The notes: generated by a model not told the origin, from the letters alone. A DNA stretch of 64,000 bases from Rosenbergiella epipactidis (GCF_018494055.1 NZ_JABBFQ010000003.1:248001-312000), one strand, 5' to 3'; positions 22,469 through 31,485 are shown, counted from the stretch's first letter. Program-made: numbers and translations.

Positions 22469-22541
22469 ATTTGAGCAGTAGAACGAAAGTCGCTAGCCAC
22501 AGCACAACAAAAAACGAAATTCCCATCAGTGCATACTTCAT
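22467..22541 (-). CDS. ypdK: small membrane protein YpdK
   Basis: 24-codon gene on the minus strand, convergent with glk. The product MKYALMGISFFVVLWLATFV plus four more residues is a single transmembrane helix. E. coli YpdK, a 23-aa membrane protein at the same place next to glk, begins MKYFFMGISFMVIVWAGTF, so position and sequence agree. The ATG at 22541 has AGAGGA seven bases upstream. Function is unknown in any species, to my knowledge. Confidence 0.88.
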   Translation of the reverse strand: MKYALMGISFFVVLWLATFVLLLK

Positions 22542-22607
22542 AAGATATCCTCTATTATCATTTTATTCCGCTGAATACCTTGGTTACAGCTTATCGTGAT
22601 CGTACTA

Positions 22608-22623
22608 CGTGATGCATATCACG
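22608..22623. promoter_or_regulatory. CRP-like palindrome between ypdK and the stress-protein gene
   Basis: CGTGAT-GCAT-ATCACG is an inverted repeat matching the CRP core GTGA-N6-TCAC. It lies in the 22542-22811 gap, 66 bp before ypdK and about 190 bp before the universal stress gene. Either or both could be controlled; an FNR site would need TTGAT arms instead. Confidence 0.5.
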
Positions 22624-22811
22624 ATTTTGATCCCGCATAATGTACGTTGATTTAACGTAAAAAGAAATATTTCCTTACTGAGAATTAACATCATTGACGC
22701 CGCACTGACATGATATGGCTGAACCTCAGCTCATTTTTTTTGATTAAATAACTTGAGAGAGTATTTAAAAAGGCAGTAGAGTAAAAATATCTTCGACTCA
22801 GGGATAATGTG

Positions 22812-23285
22812 ATGAATACAGTGGTAATGGCTATCGATCACCATAACAATCTTTCGGCTACGATCGGTCAATTAACGTTACAAGAAGCCCTTCTGCGTAA
22901 TGCGTCTGTGGTGGTACTTTGCTGCCTACCCACTGAGGGTGGCGTCGAGGGAGAGGTGATGAATATTGAATGCGCGATTGACCAAGTCGTCCAACAGTAT
23001 GGTCAGCCTAAAGATCCTTTAAACTGTGCTGAGACCGCCGTTCGAGCTGCATTAGTTCCTTTTCAGCAATCTGGTATCCCCGCGCGGGGCCTTCTCTGTC
23101 GTGGGGAACCGGCAGCAGTCATTGTTGAGCAAGCGAATAAGCTTTCCGCTTCCATGATTATTATGGGACGTCGGCATCTATCTCCCTTTAACCGACTGTT
23201 TAAAGGCTCTGTTAGCGCTGAAGTGCTCGAAACCGCGAGCTGTCCGGTGTTAATTGATTTATGTGCTGGTCTCAGCGATAGTTAG
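22812..23285 (+). CDS. universal stress protein family
   Basis: 157-aa cytoplasmic Usp-fold protein. The N-terminal strand MNTVVMAID and the C-terminal SASMIIMGRRHLSPFNRLFKGSVSAEVLETASCPVLI carry the fold. The ATP-loop G-X2-G-X9-G-S reads GRRH...KGS here, with His for the second Gly, so nucleotide binding is uncertain. A GTG sits directly before the ATG at 22812; AGGGA is spaced for the ATG. Single gene, no clear operon. Related most to the UspF/UspG type (inference). Confidence 0.85.
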   Translation: MNTVVMAIDHHNNLSATIGQLTLQEALLRNASVVVLCCLPTEGGVEGEVMNIECAIDQVVQQYGQPKDPLNCAETAVRAALVPFQQSGIPARGLLCRGEPAAVIVEQANKLSASMIIMGRRHLSPFNRLFKGSVSAEVLETASCPVLIDLCAGLSDS

Positions 23286-23489
23286 TGGCTCATTTTCCGT
23301 GGTTAGAAGAGAAAATTAACAATTTCAGGCTTATTCTCCCGATAAAATTAGCTATATTCTAAAGATTGAGGGCTGGGTTATGATCCAGATTATCTTTCTC
23401 GTCTAATGCTCTAATTACCCACTATTTCCTCTTTGACTCATTGTTATGGTGAAGATTAGACAGAGTAGTGAAATTAACGGATATCATTT

Positions 23490-24200
23490 GTGCGTAAAGC
23501 GACTCTTATTGTCATTTTTATCATCATCTTAGGTGCTATTGGTTATCGTTTACACTCTCGTTCAACGGATTCGCACCAGCTTGCGCAGCAACAGGCTTTA
23601 GCCCAATTCGCCGCATTACCAGGCTATCGTTTACTTAAACAGCAAGAGCCGCAACTATGGCAAGAAGTGAGAGAGTCTTTTCTCCATTCATTAGCAGCAG
23701 GGCATAGTCAGCAACAAGCGATTGGCGAAGTACGTGGCCAGCTAACGGAATTAGTGAATCTTAGAATTGTTAAGGCAGATGACCGTGCGGTAACGGATTA
23801 CATTGCTGTCGCAGTGCAAGAGATGCAGGCATTAAATTCGGTCTCGGCAGAAAGTTGTTATCGTTTTCTTTATCCGCAGGTCTCAGGTGGCGTAAATATT
23901 GGTACCCTCTTGAGCGCTCAGATGAATCAAGCTGATCAACAAGCTTTAGAACAACTTTTCCTTCATAGCCTAGGCAGTGATCGAACACGCGATATCAAGG
24001 CCGCGCATACTGCGCTGAACGAGGTAGTGAAAAGGCTTTATCCACACTGGGGTAATCAATTACAGCAACTTAATCAACCGGAAGATTTAGCGACAGATCA
24101 CCAGAAGCTTTGCGTGATGTCTATAGACCTTTACCGCACGATTTTAAAACTTCCGCAGCCCGAGGCCGCGAACCTCATTCGACAGATGGTCGTCGGCTGA
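23490..24200 (+). CDS. membrane-anchored protein of unknown function
   Basis: I do not recognise this gene. The 236-aa product has one N-terminal hydrophobic helix (ATLIVIFIIILGAIGYRL, residues 4-21) that could be an uncleaved anchor, then a helical, Gln/Ala/Leu-rich domain that should lie in the periplasm. Two cysteines (SAESCYRFLYP and HQKLCVMSIDLY) could form a disulfide. It begins with GTG and has a weak Shine-Dalgarno. It stands alone between the stress-protein gene and a lipoprotein gene, all on the plus strand. Codon use resembles the backbone, so it is probably resident rather than recently acquired. Confidence 0.75.
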   Translation: MRKATLIVIFIIILGAIGYRLHSRSTDSHQLAQQQALAQFAALPGYRLLKQQEPQLWQEVRESFLHSLAAGHSQQQAIGEVRGQLTELVNLRIVKADDRAVTDYIAVAVQEMQALNSVSAESCYRFLYPQVSGGVNIGTLLSAQMNQADQQALEQLFLHSLGSDRTRDIKAAHTALNEVVKRLYPHWGNQLQQLNQPEDLATDHQKLCVMSIDLYRTILKLPQPEAANLIRQMVVG

Positions 24201-24316
24201 TAATTAGTAAGAATCTACTGATAATGAACTTCAGGCCCCTATAACACGGTATTGGGTGCCATTATCTCGGTTATAGTAGCGAGATATCAGGTTTGAACTC
24301 ATTATGGAAGGCTTAC

Positions 24317-24613
24317 ATGTCGAAGAATAGGGCACTTTTGGTCGGAATAGTCGTCAGTGTATGTACCCTGATAGCCGGGTGTGCGAAGCAACAGCCAGGA
24401 GGCTTTACCGAGATTGACCACGATAAGGTTGCTCATACTTATCAATTCCGTTATCAATCTCATAAGCTCGATCACGCTGCTCTTAACGCCTACATTACAC
24501 AACGTTGTGCTCAACAAGGTTTTGATAAAGTGGATCCTTTACCAGAGGAAGCTGGCTCACTACCTGGTTACACGACCCGTTGGTTCCAATGCAACTATAA
24601 GATCAAAAATTAA
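24317..24613 (+). CDS. small lipoprotein of unknown function
   Basis: 98-aa lipoprotein precursor: signal sequence with lipobox in VCTLIAGCAKQQPGG (Cys at about residue 22), then a short domain with two further cysteines (TQRCAQQGF and RWFQCNYK) that probably form a disulfide. The frame opens at a TTG at 24293, but the ATG at 24317 has GGAAGG well placed. I do not recognise a named family. Single gene with its own terminator. Confidence 0.8.
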   Translation: MSKNRALLVGIVVSVCTLIAGCAKQQPGGFTEIDHDKVAHTYQFRYQSHKLDHAALNAYITQRCAQQGFDKVDPLPEEAGSLPGYTTRWFQCNYKIKN

Positions 24614-24618
24614 GGATG

Positions 24619-24645
24619 TTAGCCAGCGCTTCGCTGGCTAATTGT
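24619..24645 (+). terminator. terminator of the small lipoprotein gene
   Basis: TTAGCCAGCG (24619-24628), loop CTT, CGCTGGCTAA (24632-24641): a perfect 10-bp stem 5 bp after the stop, followed by TTGTT. Confidence 0.75.
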
Positions 24646-24823
24646 TGAGATTATTCACACTTAACTAACACTGTCGTTCCCCTTACTTCTATTTTCCTTC
24701 TTTCCCGCTACACTTTAATTACTTTCCATTTACTGCACATCTTTAGGTAACAGTTGGTCCACTAAAAACTCTTAAATTATTATGATTAATTCTGTTCATA
24801 TCAGGCGATAAGCGTAAAATAGT

Positions 24824-24837
24824 TTGATAAAAATCAA
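24824..24837. promoter_or_regulatory. FNR box upstream of cioAB
   Basis: TTGAT-AAAA-ATCAA is a perfect match to the FNR consensus TTGAT-N4-ATCAA. It is centred about 80 bp upstream of the cioA start, in an AT-rich gap (24646-24909) with no other gene. It predicts oxygen-responsive control of the oxidase; activation or repression depends on the promoter position, which I cannot fix. Confidence 0.8.
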
Positions 24838-24909
24838 TGTGTTAAATGATTTTACTATCTGTTAAGTTTTATCATTAATTGTCTTTTAATTGTAATGTAA
24901 GAGGTGGCA

Positions 24910-26331
24910 ATGTTCGGGCTTGATGCATTTCATCTGGCAAGATTACAGTTTGCGTTTACTGTATCTTTCCATATTTTGTTTCCGGCGATCACGATCGGGC
25001 TAGCGAGTTTCCTCGCCGTGCTAGAAGGGTTGTGGTTAAAAACGAAAAACGAAACCTATCGCGATTTGTACCATTTTTGGATCAAAGCTTTCGCGGTTAA
25101 CTTCGGTATGGGTGTCGTTTCTGGGCTAGTAATGGCCTATGAATTTGGGACTAACTGGAGCGGATTCTCCCAAGTCGCAGGAAGCATCACGGGTCCCATG
25201 TTGACCTATGAAGTGCTGACAGCATTCTTCTTGGAAGCTGGCTTCCTTGGGGTAATGCTATTTGGCTGGAATCGCGTAGGGCCTGGCTTGCACTTCTTCG
25301 CAACCTGTATGGTGGCATTGGGTACCATTCTGTCGACCTTCTGGATCCTAGCCTCCAATAGCTGGATGCAAACGCCGCAAGGCTTCAGTATCCAAAACGG
25401 TGTAGTGATACCTGAAAGTTGGATGCAAATCGTCTTTAACCCTTCATTCCCGTTCCGATTGCTGCATATGAGTACCGCCGCTTTCTTGGCGACAGCGTTT
25501 TTCGTTGGGGCTTCAGCGGCTTGGCATCTACTGCGTGGAAATAAAACGCCTGCCATCAAGAAAATGTTATCCATGTCATTATGGATGGCTTTGATCGTTT
25601 CACCTATTCAAGCATTCTTAGGTGATGCACACGGTCTGAATACACTTGAGCATCAACCCGCGAAAATTGCCGCGATTGAAGGTCACTGGGAAAACCCTCC
25701 GGGTGAGCCGACTCCACTGATCCTGTTTGGTGTGCCAGATATGCAACAGGAAAAAACCAAATATGCGCTGGAAATCCCTTATTTAGGGAGTTTGATTCTG
25801 ACGCATAGCCTCGATAAGCAAGTTCCTGCATTGAAAACCTTCCCGAAAGAGGATCGTCCTAACTCGACGATTGTTTTCTGGTCATTCCGTGTGATGGCCG
25901 GGTTGGGCATGCTGATGATCCTGTTGGGAGTCGCCAGCCTATGGATGCGTTATAAAAAACGTCTTTATGATTCTCGTCCATTCTTGTGGTTCACTTTGTT
26001 AATGGGACCTTCTGGTTTGTTAGCAATGTTAGCTGGTTGGTTCACGACTGAAATTGGGCGTCAGCCTTGGGTTGTTTACGGTGTGTTACGTACGCGTGAT
26101 GCCGTTTCTCCTCACAGTGCATTACAAATGACCTTTAGCTTGATTGCCTTTATTGTCGTCTACGCATCGGTATTCGGCATTGGGTATGTGTATTTGATTC
26201 GCTTAATCAAGAAAGGCCCGGTCGAAGGCGAGGGAAGAGAAGAGATCCATGGTGGTCCAGGTCAACACCACACGCCGGCTCGTCCACTCTCTGCCGTAGA
26301 TGCCTCTAAGAAACCAGAGGAGAAAAAATAA
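24910..26331 (+). CDS. cioA: cytochrome bd-type quinol oxidase subunit I, short Q-loop (CioA type)
   Basis: Oxidises quinol and reduces oxygen to water without pumping protons; inner membrane. The protein carries the N-terminal haem-helix FHLARLQFAFTVSFHILFP and the family signature TTEIGRQPWVVYGVLRT. Its 473 aa are shorter than E. coli CydA (about 522) because the quinol loop is short, the mark of the cyanide-insensitive Cio branch. The C-terminus is a soluble Gly/Pro/Lys-rich tail. ATG 24910 is chosen over GTG 24904 because AAGAGG is spaced for it. cioB follows after one base. Confidence 0.9.
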   Translation: MFGLDAFHLARLQFAFTVSFHILFPAITIGLASFLAVLEGLWLKTKNETYRDLYHFWIKAFAVNFGMGVVSGLVMAYEFGTNWSGFSQVAGSITGPMLTYEVLTAFFLEAGFLGVMLFGWNRVGPGLHFFATCMVALGTILSTFWILASNSWMQTPQGFSIQNGVVIPESWMQIVFNPSFPFRLLHMSTAAFLATAFFVGASAAWHLLRGNKTPAIKKMLSMSLWMALIVSPIQAFLGDAHGLNTLEHQPAKIAAIEGHWENPPGEPTPLILFGVPDMQQEKTKYALEIPYLGSLILTHSLDKQVPALKTFPKEDRPNSTIVFWSFRVMAGLGMLMILLGVASLWMRYKKRLYDSRPFLWFTLLMGPSGLLAMLAGWFTTEIGRQPWVVYGVLRTRDAVSPHSALQMTFSLIAFIVVYASVFGIGYVYLIRLIKKGPVEGEGREEIHGGPGQHHTPARPLSAVDASKKPEEKK

Positions 26332-26332
26332 C

Positions 26333-27340
26333 ATGGGTATCGATCTCTCAATTATTTGGTTCACCATCATCATTTTTGCCATCTTGATGTATATCGTGAT
26401 GGATGGTTTTGACTTGGGGATTGGCTTAATCTTTCCTTTTATCAAAGACCCTGTTGAACGTGACATGATGGTCAATACTGTCGCGCCCGTGTGGGATGGT
26501 AATGAAACGTGGCTCATCCTGGGGGGCGCTGCGCTTTACGGTGCATTCCCGCTTGCGTATGCCGTGATTGCTGACGCGTTATCGATCCCTATTACGCTAA
26601 TGTTATTCGGATTAATTTTCCGCGGTGTGGCGTTCGAGTTCCGTTTCAAAGCGACAGAACATCACCGTCCTTTCTGGGATAAAGCCTTTATTGGCGGCTC
26701 TTTCCTTGCGACTTTTATGCAAGGTATCTCGGTCGGTACCATTCTCAATGGTATTCAGGTGACAGGTCGCGTCTTTACCGGTGATGTGATGGGGTGGTTA
26801 TCACCGTTCCCGTTGTTCTGCGGTGTTGGATTGGTGTTAGCCTATGCTCTATTAGGCAGTAGCTGGCTGATCATGAAAACGCAGCATGCGTTGCACGATA
26901 AAATGTCACAGTTGACCAAGCCACTGACTATTGCGCTATTGATTGTTATCGCGATCATTAGTATCTGGACGCCGTTGGCGCACAATGCCATTTCTGAGCG
27001 TTGGTTTACTCGCCCGAATCTTTATTGGTTCTTGCCAGTACCTGTTCTAGTGATCATTTGCGGGTTAGGGATCTTGAAGGCAGTGAAACGTCGCGCGGAT
27101 TACGCACCTTTCCTTTTAACCTTGGGATTAATTTTCCTTGGCTTCACCGGACTGGGTATTAGCTTGTGGCCAAATATTATCCCACCGTCTATCTCCATTT
27201 GGCAGGCCGCGTCGCCACCACAAAGCCAAGGCTTTATGTTAGTGGGGGGATTACTGATTATCCCGGTTATTTTGATGTACACCTTCTGGAGTTATTACGT
27301 CTTCCGTGGGAAAATTTCTGAAGATGAAGGGTATCACTGA
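26333..27340 (+). CDS. cioB: cytochrome bd-type quinol oxidase subunit II (CioB/CydB)
   Basis: Second integral subunit of the bd-type oxidase. 335 aa, eight to nine helices, with the CydB landmarks MDGFDLGIGLIFPF, VAPVWDGNETWLILGGAALYGAFPLAYA and WSYYVFRGKI at the C-terminus. The frame is open upstream inside cioA, but the ATG at 26333 gives the usual MGIDLSIIWF start one base after the cioA stop, indicating translational coupling. Followed by a DUF2474 subunit gene. Confidence 0.95.
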   Translation: MGIDLSIIWFTIIIFAILMYIVMDGFDLGIGLIFPFIKDPVERDMMVNTVAPVWDGNETWLILGGAALYGAFPLAYAVIADALSIPITLMLFGLIFRGVAFEFRFKATEHHRPFWDKAFIGGSFLATFMQGISVGTILNGIQVTGRVFTGDVMGWLSPFPLFCGVGLVLAYALLGSSWLIMKTQHALHDKMSQLTKPLTIALLIVIAIISIWTPLAHNAISERWFTRPNLYWFLPVPVLVIICGLGILKAVKRRADYAPFLLTLGLIFLGFTGLGISLWPNIIPPSISIWQAASPPQSQGFMLVGGLLIIPVILMYTFWSYYVFRGKISEDEGYH

Positions 27341-27341
27341 G

Positions 27342-27506
27342 TTGGCGGCTAAACGTCCAGTCCCAATGTCGGAGGGCGCTAAGCCCTCTAGTCAGCTAGG
27401 TCAGCTTCGTTGGTTATTGCTGATCTGGCTAGGCAGTATTGCTGCACTGGGTGTGGTAGCGGTTATCCTTTGGCTACTGATGCACAGTGCAGGGATGACT
27501 CGCTGA
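27342..27506 (+). CDS. DUF2474 small subunit of the Cio oxidase
   Basis: Single-helix protein of about 40-54 aa directly after cioB. The conserved part QLRWLLLIWLGSIAALGVVAVILWLLM fits DUF2474, a family found at the end of cioAB operons and analogous to CydX. The start is uncertain: a TTG at 27342 has AAGGG about 10 bases upstream, an ATG at 27366 has no clear Shine-Dalgarno, and an ATG at 27324 would overlap cioB. The gene ends at a strong terminator. Confidence 0.75.
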   Translation: MAAKRPVPMSEGAKPSSQLGQLRWLLLIWLGSIAALGVVAVILWLLMHSAGMTR

Positions 27507-27538
27507 AAAAAAGGGCTCACACTGTGAGCCCTTTTTTT
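27506..27538. terminator. bidirectional terminator between the cio operon and an acetyltransferase gene
   Basis: GGGCTCAC-ACT-GTGAGCCC with seven A on one side and seven T on the other, so it can stop transcription from both directions. It overlaps the stop codons of both genes. Confidence 0.92.
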
Positions 27539-27971
27539 ATTGTAAACTTAAATCGGTATAGCGCTGCATTTTAACAAATTCTACACCGTCTTTAATAAAC
27601 GGCTCGCTGCAGATCTGAAAGCCCGATTTCTGATAGAAACGGATAGCAGTACGACGGCTATCAAGGCTGACTTTTTTTATTCCTGCTTGGTCAACAATCG
27701 CCAAAGTCTGCTGCAGTAACTGAGTACCATAGCCGCGAGACTGATACTCTTCTAGTGTGGCGAATTTACGAATAACCCAACAGTCATTATTGGTCATAAA
27801 TAATGAAACACAGCTGATTAACTTATCCTGAACGAATAAGCCGAAATGTCGTGCCGTATCATCGTTATCTTCAGCAAGACGCAACGATTCACGAGGGCGG
27901 TCCGGCCATAAAACGTGTTGGCGGAGATCTAAACATTGTTCAAGAGTAATCGGCTCAATTTTCACAGTCAT
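27537..27971 (-). CDS. GNAT family N-acetyltransferase
   Basis: 144-aa acetyl-CoA-dependent acetyltransferase. The acetyl-CoA loop is in VIRKFATLEEYQSRGYGTQLLQQTL (residues 66-90; Q-x-x-G-x-G type), and the C-terminal RRTAIRFYQKSGFQICSEPF is the usual GNAT end. The substrate cannot be predicted. Single gene, convergent with the cio operon. Confidence 0.88.
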   Translation of the reverse strand: MTVKIEPITLEQCLDLRQHVLWPDRPRESLRLAEDNDDTARHFGLFVQDKLISCVSLFMTNNDCWVIRKFATLEEYQSRGYGTQLLQQTLAIVDQAGIKKVSLDSRRTAIRFYQKSGFQICSEPFIKDGVEFVKMQRYTDLSLQ

Positions 27972-28135
27972 CTACCACTAGCAAAGAGTTAAGGACACAG
28001 GCTAATGTGGACATAAGTGAGGTAAAATTCAAGTAACTTATGCTCAGAAAAAGAAAATTTAATTGAAGAGTGTGAGAGGGCGAAACTCATTGGGTGAAAA
28101 AAGAGGACGAGGAGGGGGCCTCCCCGTCATTAAGA

Positions 28136-29152
28136 TTAGAAATCTGCTTTTAGAACAACACGGAAGTTCGCTTTACCCGCACGCAAATGCTCCAATGCAT
28201 CATTGATTTTAGACATTGGGAAGGTTTCAATTTTAGGGGTAATTTTTTTACGTGCTGCCAGTTTCAGCAATGAACGTAATTCCCCAGGTGACCCGGTTGA
28301 GGAGCCGCCAATTGATTTATCGCCTGCAATCAGGTCAAAAGCCGCAACTTCGATAGGTTTCATCACAGCACCGACGGTGTGGAATTTTCCTTCAGGTGCT
28401 AGCGCATCAAAATAAGGTTTCCAATCCAAATCTACAGCTACAGTACTGATAATAAGGTCAAAACGTCCAGATTGGGCCTTTAAGGCTTCCGCATCACGGC
28501 TATTGACGACTTCATCAGCACCTAATTCGAGGATAGAGTCTTTCTTGCTTGGGTTGGAGCTGAAAGCGACAACTTCGGCACCCAGCGCTTTCAGTAATTT
28601 GACGGCAAGATGGCCTAATCCGCCAATACCAATGACACCAACACGGCTCATCGCATTGATTTGACTCATGAGTAAGGGTTTGAACACGGTAATCCCGCCA
28701 CAAAGTAATGGACCTGCGAGGGTAGGATCTAACGCCTCAGGTAAAGGGATTACCCATTGCCAATCTGCGCGAATTTTTTCGGCGAAGCCACCACGGTTCA
28801 GAATAGTGGGGGTTGTACCCGATTCACAGTTTGAGTGATTACCGCGAATACAAGCATCGCAATGTAAACAGCTTTTCGCCGACCAACCGATACCGACCGC
28901 TTGGCCAATTTTTAGGCCTTTATTTTTTGCACTTTCACCCAAGGCTGAGACACGGCCAGACACTTCGTGACCTGCAATCAGTGGGTAGCTCGAAATGCCC
29001 CATTCGTTATCGATCATCGATAAATCTGAGTGACACAGACCGCAATAATTAACTGTGACTTCGACTTCTTCTTCACCGAGTGGTGCCGCATCGTATTCAT
29101 AGAGCTCTAAGGGTTTACCGGCAGCAGGAGCAGCATAGCTTTTTATTTTCAT
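28136..29152 (-). CDS. zinc-dependent NAD(P) alcohol dehydrogenase (YahK/CAD type)
   Basis: Medium-chain dehydrogenase reducing aldehydes or oxidising alcohols. Catalytic zinc ligands lie in CGLCHSD (Cys about 37) and AGHEVSG; structural zinc cysteines are in [15 protein letters not shown]; the nucleotide fold is [15 protein letters not shown]. The 338 aa and the order of motifs resemble the YahK / cinnamyl alcohol dehydrogenase branch. The frame opens at 29182; the ATG at 29152 has GGGA upstream. Divergent from an SDR oxidoreductase, with a 207-bp gap that should hold both promoters. Confidence 0.9.
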   Translation of the reverse strand: MKIKSYAAPAAGKPLELYEYDAAPLGEEEVEVTVNYCGLCHSDLSMIDNEWGISSYPLIAGHEVSGRVSALGESAKNKGLKIGQAVGIGWSAKSCLHCDACIRGNHSNCESGTTPTILNRGGFAEKIRADWQWVIPLPEALDPTLAGPLLCGGITVFKPLLMSQINAMSRVGVIGIGGLGHLAVKLLKALGAEVVAFSSNPSKKDSILELGADEVVNSRDAEALKAQSGRFDLIISTVAVDLDWKPYFDALAPEGKFHTVGAVMKPIEVAAFDLIAGDKSIGGSSTGSPGELRSLLKLAARKKITPKIETFPMSKINDALEHLRAGKANFRVVLKADF

Positions 29153-29359
29153 CTCTTTTCCCATTTTGGTGATAAGTATCAAAAATTAGTCAGAATCATT
29201 GAACTGATATTTTGCCATCCTCAAAGTGTAGCTGACAAAGTCACTTTGTGCGGCAAATTGCGTATTAGTCGAGCGTCATCTAGCCTTAACGGTAACTGAA
29301 TATCGAACGACAATTATCGCTTAGCACGGATCGTGCCGAACTTACCTTTAGGAGATGTC

Positions 29360-30214
29360 ATGAGTAAGAAAACTGTATTAATCACCGGAGCGGGTAGTGG
29401 ATTTGGCCGAGAAAGTGCCTTTCTGTTGGCAAAGCAAGGTTACGATGTTATCGCGACCACCGAAATTGTTGCTCAGATTCAACCTCTGAAAAATGAGGCG
29501 AGTTCGCTGGGATTAACCCTGCAAGTAGAAAAGCTTGATATTAGCGATGAGAATGATCGGCTCCGTGCAGCGCAATGGTCAATCGATGTCTTAGTCAATA
29601 ATGCTGGGATCTCGGAAGGCGGTGCCGTCGTTGATCTACCGGAAGACAAGCTGCGTCGGCAATTTGAAGTCAATGTGTTCGGCACAATATTGCTCACACA
29701 ACACTTTGCTCGCCAATTCATTGAGAAAAAACAGGGGAAAATAGTATTCATCTCCTCAGTAGCGGGCATCACTACGGATCCCTTTGCCGGCGCCTATTCA
29801 GCATCCAAACATGCTTTAGAAGGATTCGCTGAGGCACTCAACAGTGAATTACAAGAATTTGGCGTGCAAGTCGCTACGGTCAACCCTGGACCCATCCTTA
29901 CCGGCTTTAACGATAGAATGTTTGAAGCCTGGACTCATTGGTGGCCAGAGGACAAAATCGATACGGTGTTTGATTATGAGGAAATTGCTTTCCCTCATGA
30001 ACAGTTCCATCCTTTCCAAGTATCCGATGTGATTGCGCGAGTGGTTAGCGGTGAGATCTCCCAATATCGAAACGTTGTGCCAGCAGAGATTATCGAAGGG
30101 ACACAGCAACAGATGAAAGAGGTATGGACCCGCGAAGTCACGACCGAAGCCTCGCGCCATCCGCTGGTTCAAAAAGCTTACGAGATCGATCCTGAAACCC
30201 CTAACGGTCGGTAA
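29360..30214 (+). CDS. SDR family oxidoreductase
   Basis: Short-chain dehydrogenase, 284 aa. Nucleotide-binding TGAGSGFGRESAF (residues 9-21), structural NNAG, and the catalytic Ser plus Tyr-x-x-x-Lys in AYSASKHALEGFAEAL. The long C-terminal part after residue 190 is substrate-specific. The ATG at 29360 has AGGAG five bases upstream; a longer frame begins at 29333. Divergent from the zinc alcohol dehydrogenase, suggesting a shared carbonyl-related response (inference). Substrate unknown. Confidence 0.9.
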   Translation: MSKKTVLITGAGSGFGRESAFLLAKQGYDVIATTEIVAQIQPLKNEASSLGLTLQVEKLDISDENDRLRAAQWSIDVLVNNAGISEGGAVVDLPEDKLRRQFEVNVFGTILLTQHFARQFIEKKQGKIVFISSVAGITTDPFAGAYSASKHALEGFAEALNSELQEFGVQVATVNPGPILTGFNDRMFEAWTHWWPEDKIDTVFDYEEIAFPHEQFHPFQVSDVIARVVSGEISQYRNVVPAEIIEGTQQQMKEVWTREVTTEASRHPLVQKAYEIDPETPNGR

Positions 30215-30339
30215 TCTGCCTGCGAAAATTGGGAGAGCGTTGAATGGTTAGCCCTGTTTACTTTGAGCAGTGATACTAATCATTCTTGTACGGGACTTAA
30301 TGCTCTGATATAGATTATATTTTCTTTTGAGGATCAATC

Positions 30340-30858
30340 ATGAGCGTTAAGATTCGTGCTGTCACTCGAGAAGATGCTGCACGCCTGGCCGAGATTTACG
30401 GTCAACCTGCTACTCAGCAAAATACCTTACAGCTACCTTGCCCTTCCGTAGAGCTTTGGGAACAGAAAATCATTAACTACCCTAATGTTGGGCACATTGG
30501 GTTCGTTGCAGAGCTCGACGGGGTGGTGGTAGGAAATATTACTTTATTTACAGAAAAAATCGTTCGATTGAGGCATGTTGTTTCTTTTGGCCTTACCGTT
30601 GATAGCGATTATGCCCGCCGTGGTATTGCACGCCAGTTAATCAACTTCGGTTTGGATTATGCTTTCAATTGGTTAGCTGCGCAGCGTGTTGAGCTGAGCG
30701 TCTTCGCCGATAATCAACCCGCTATTGCACTGTATCAGCACTTAGGGTTCATTGTGGAAGGCACTCAACGACAAGCCGCATTTAAAAATGGCCGCTATCA
30801 AGATACGATTATGATGTCCAAGCTCGCCAGTGAGTATTTTGGTGAAGCATTAAGTTAG
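30340..30858 (+). CDS. N-acetyltransferase, YhhY-like
   Basis: 172-aa GNAT protein. The N-terminus has the YhhY pattern (AEIYGQPATQQNTLQLPCPS), the acetyl-CoA site is GLTVDSDYARRGIARQLINFGLDYA, and the C-terminal core is VELSVFADNQPAIALYQHLGFIVEGTQRQAAF with YQDTIMMSKLA at the end. E. coli YhhY acts on certain amino acids and peptides; the same role here is inference. The ATG has GAGGA upstream. Monocistronic. Confidence 0.85.
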   Translation: MSVKIRAVTREDAARLAEIYGQPATQQNTLQLPCPSVELWEQKIINYPNVGHIGFVAELDGVVVGNITLFTEKIVRLRHVVSFGLTVDSDYARRGIARQLINFGLDYAFNWLAAQRVELSVFADNQPAIALYQHLGFIVEGTQRQAAFKNGRYQDTIMMSKLASEYFGEALS

Positions 30859-30937
30859 CCGATAATCGAGCCATTTATTTATCGAAAATAGTAAATGGCT
30901 CCATTGCGGAAATTATCGCAATAGTGACGACAGCATG

Positions 30938-31123
30938 TTAATGCTGATCAACTCGGTTTAGTACATTGCTGATAGTGTAGAAATCAGAATGGCTTAGATA
31001 TAAGCTATCCCGTTGTTGAGAGAGGTAAAGTAAAAGGTCATCTTTGGTGAGTGTATTATTGATACTAAGTAACGCTACGGTCGCTTGACCGACAAGTGCA
31101 TTAAGCGTGCTTTTAGTGCTCAT
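30938..31123 (-). CDS. small protein of unknown function (possible YmgB/AriR-like)
   Basis: 61-aa soluble, helical protein. A real gene is supported by AAGGG eight bases before the ATG at 31123 and by a frame with no membrane segment or low-complexity bias. The pattern of two helices (TLNALVGQATVALLSINNTL and the TKDDLLLYLSQQRDSLYLSH region) faintly resembles YmgB/AriR biofilm and acid-resistance regulators. That resemblance is by eye only and may be wrong. Confidence 0.6.
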   Translation of the reverse strand: MSTKSTLNALVGQATVALLSINNTLTKDDLLLYLSQQRDSLYLSHSDFYTISNVLNRVDQH

Positions 31124-31359
31124 AGAATAACCCTTCGTTGAGTCAGATTATTAATGTTATTTTCCTTTTAGTCAGTGACTATTACATAATAAGACATCTT
31201 CGTAAACGGTATTCATTATATCGTTACGCTATAAGTGTTATTAACTTTATCCTTAGCACTGCAGAATAATGCTATCTCCCCCTATATCGGGCCTAGGATT
31301 AAGTTACACATCCACTCTCGACGAGAATGGCAGGATTTCAAACTGATAGAGGTCTTTTT

Positions 31360-31485
31360 ATGAAGAAAAGTGAGCGTCCAACAAAGATTTGTACAGTCTG
31401 CGGTCGTCCCTTTAGCTGGCGAAAGAAATGGGAAAAATGTTGGGATGAGGTAAAAAAATGCTCCGAGCGCTGTCGGCGACAGTAA
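31360..31485 (+). CDS. DUF2256 zinc-ribbon-like small protein
   Basis: 41-aa basic protein [20 protein letters not shown] continuing [20 protein letters not shown]. CxxC near the start and C-x3-C at the end make a probable zinc ribbon, the hallmark of DUF2256 (family recalled, not searched). The ATG at 31360 has AGAGG seven bases upstream. DUF2256 genes often lie near cryptochrome or photolyase genes in other bacteria; none is nearby here. Function unknown. Confidence 0.82.
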   Translation: MKKSERPTKICTVCGRPFSWRKKWEKCWDEVKKCSERCRRQ

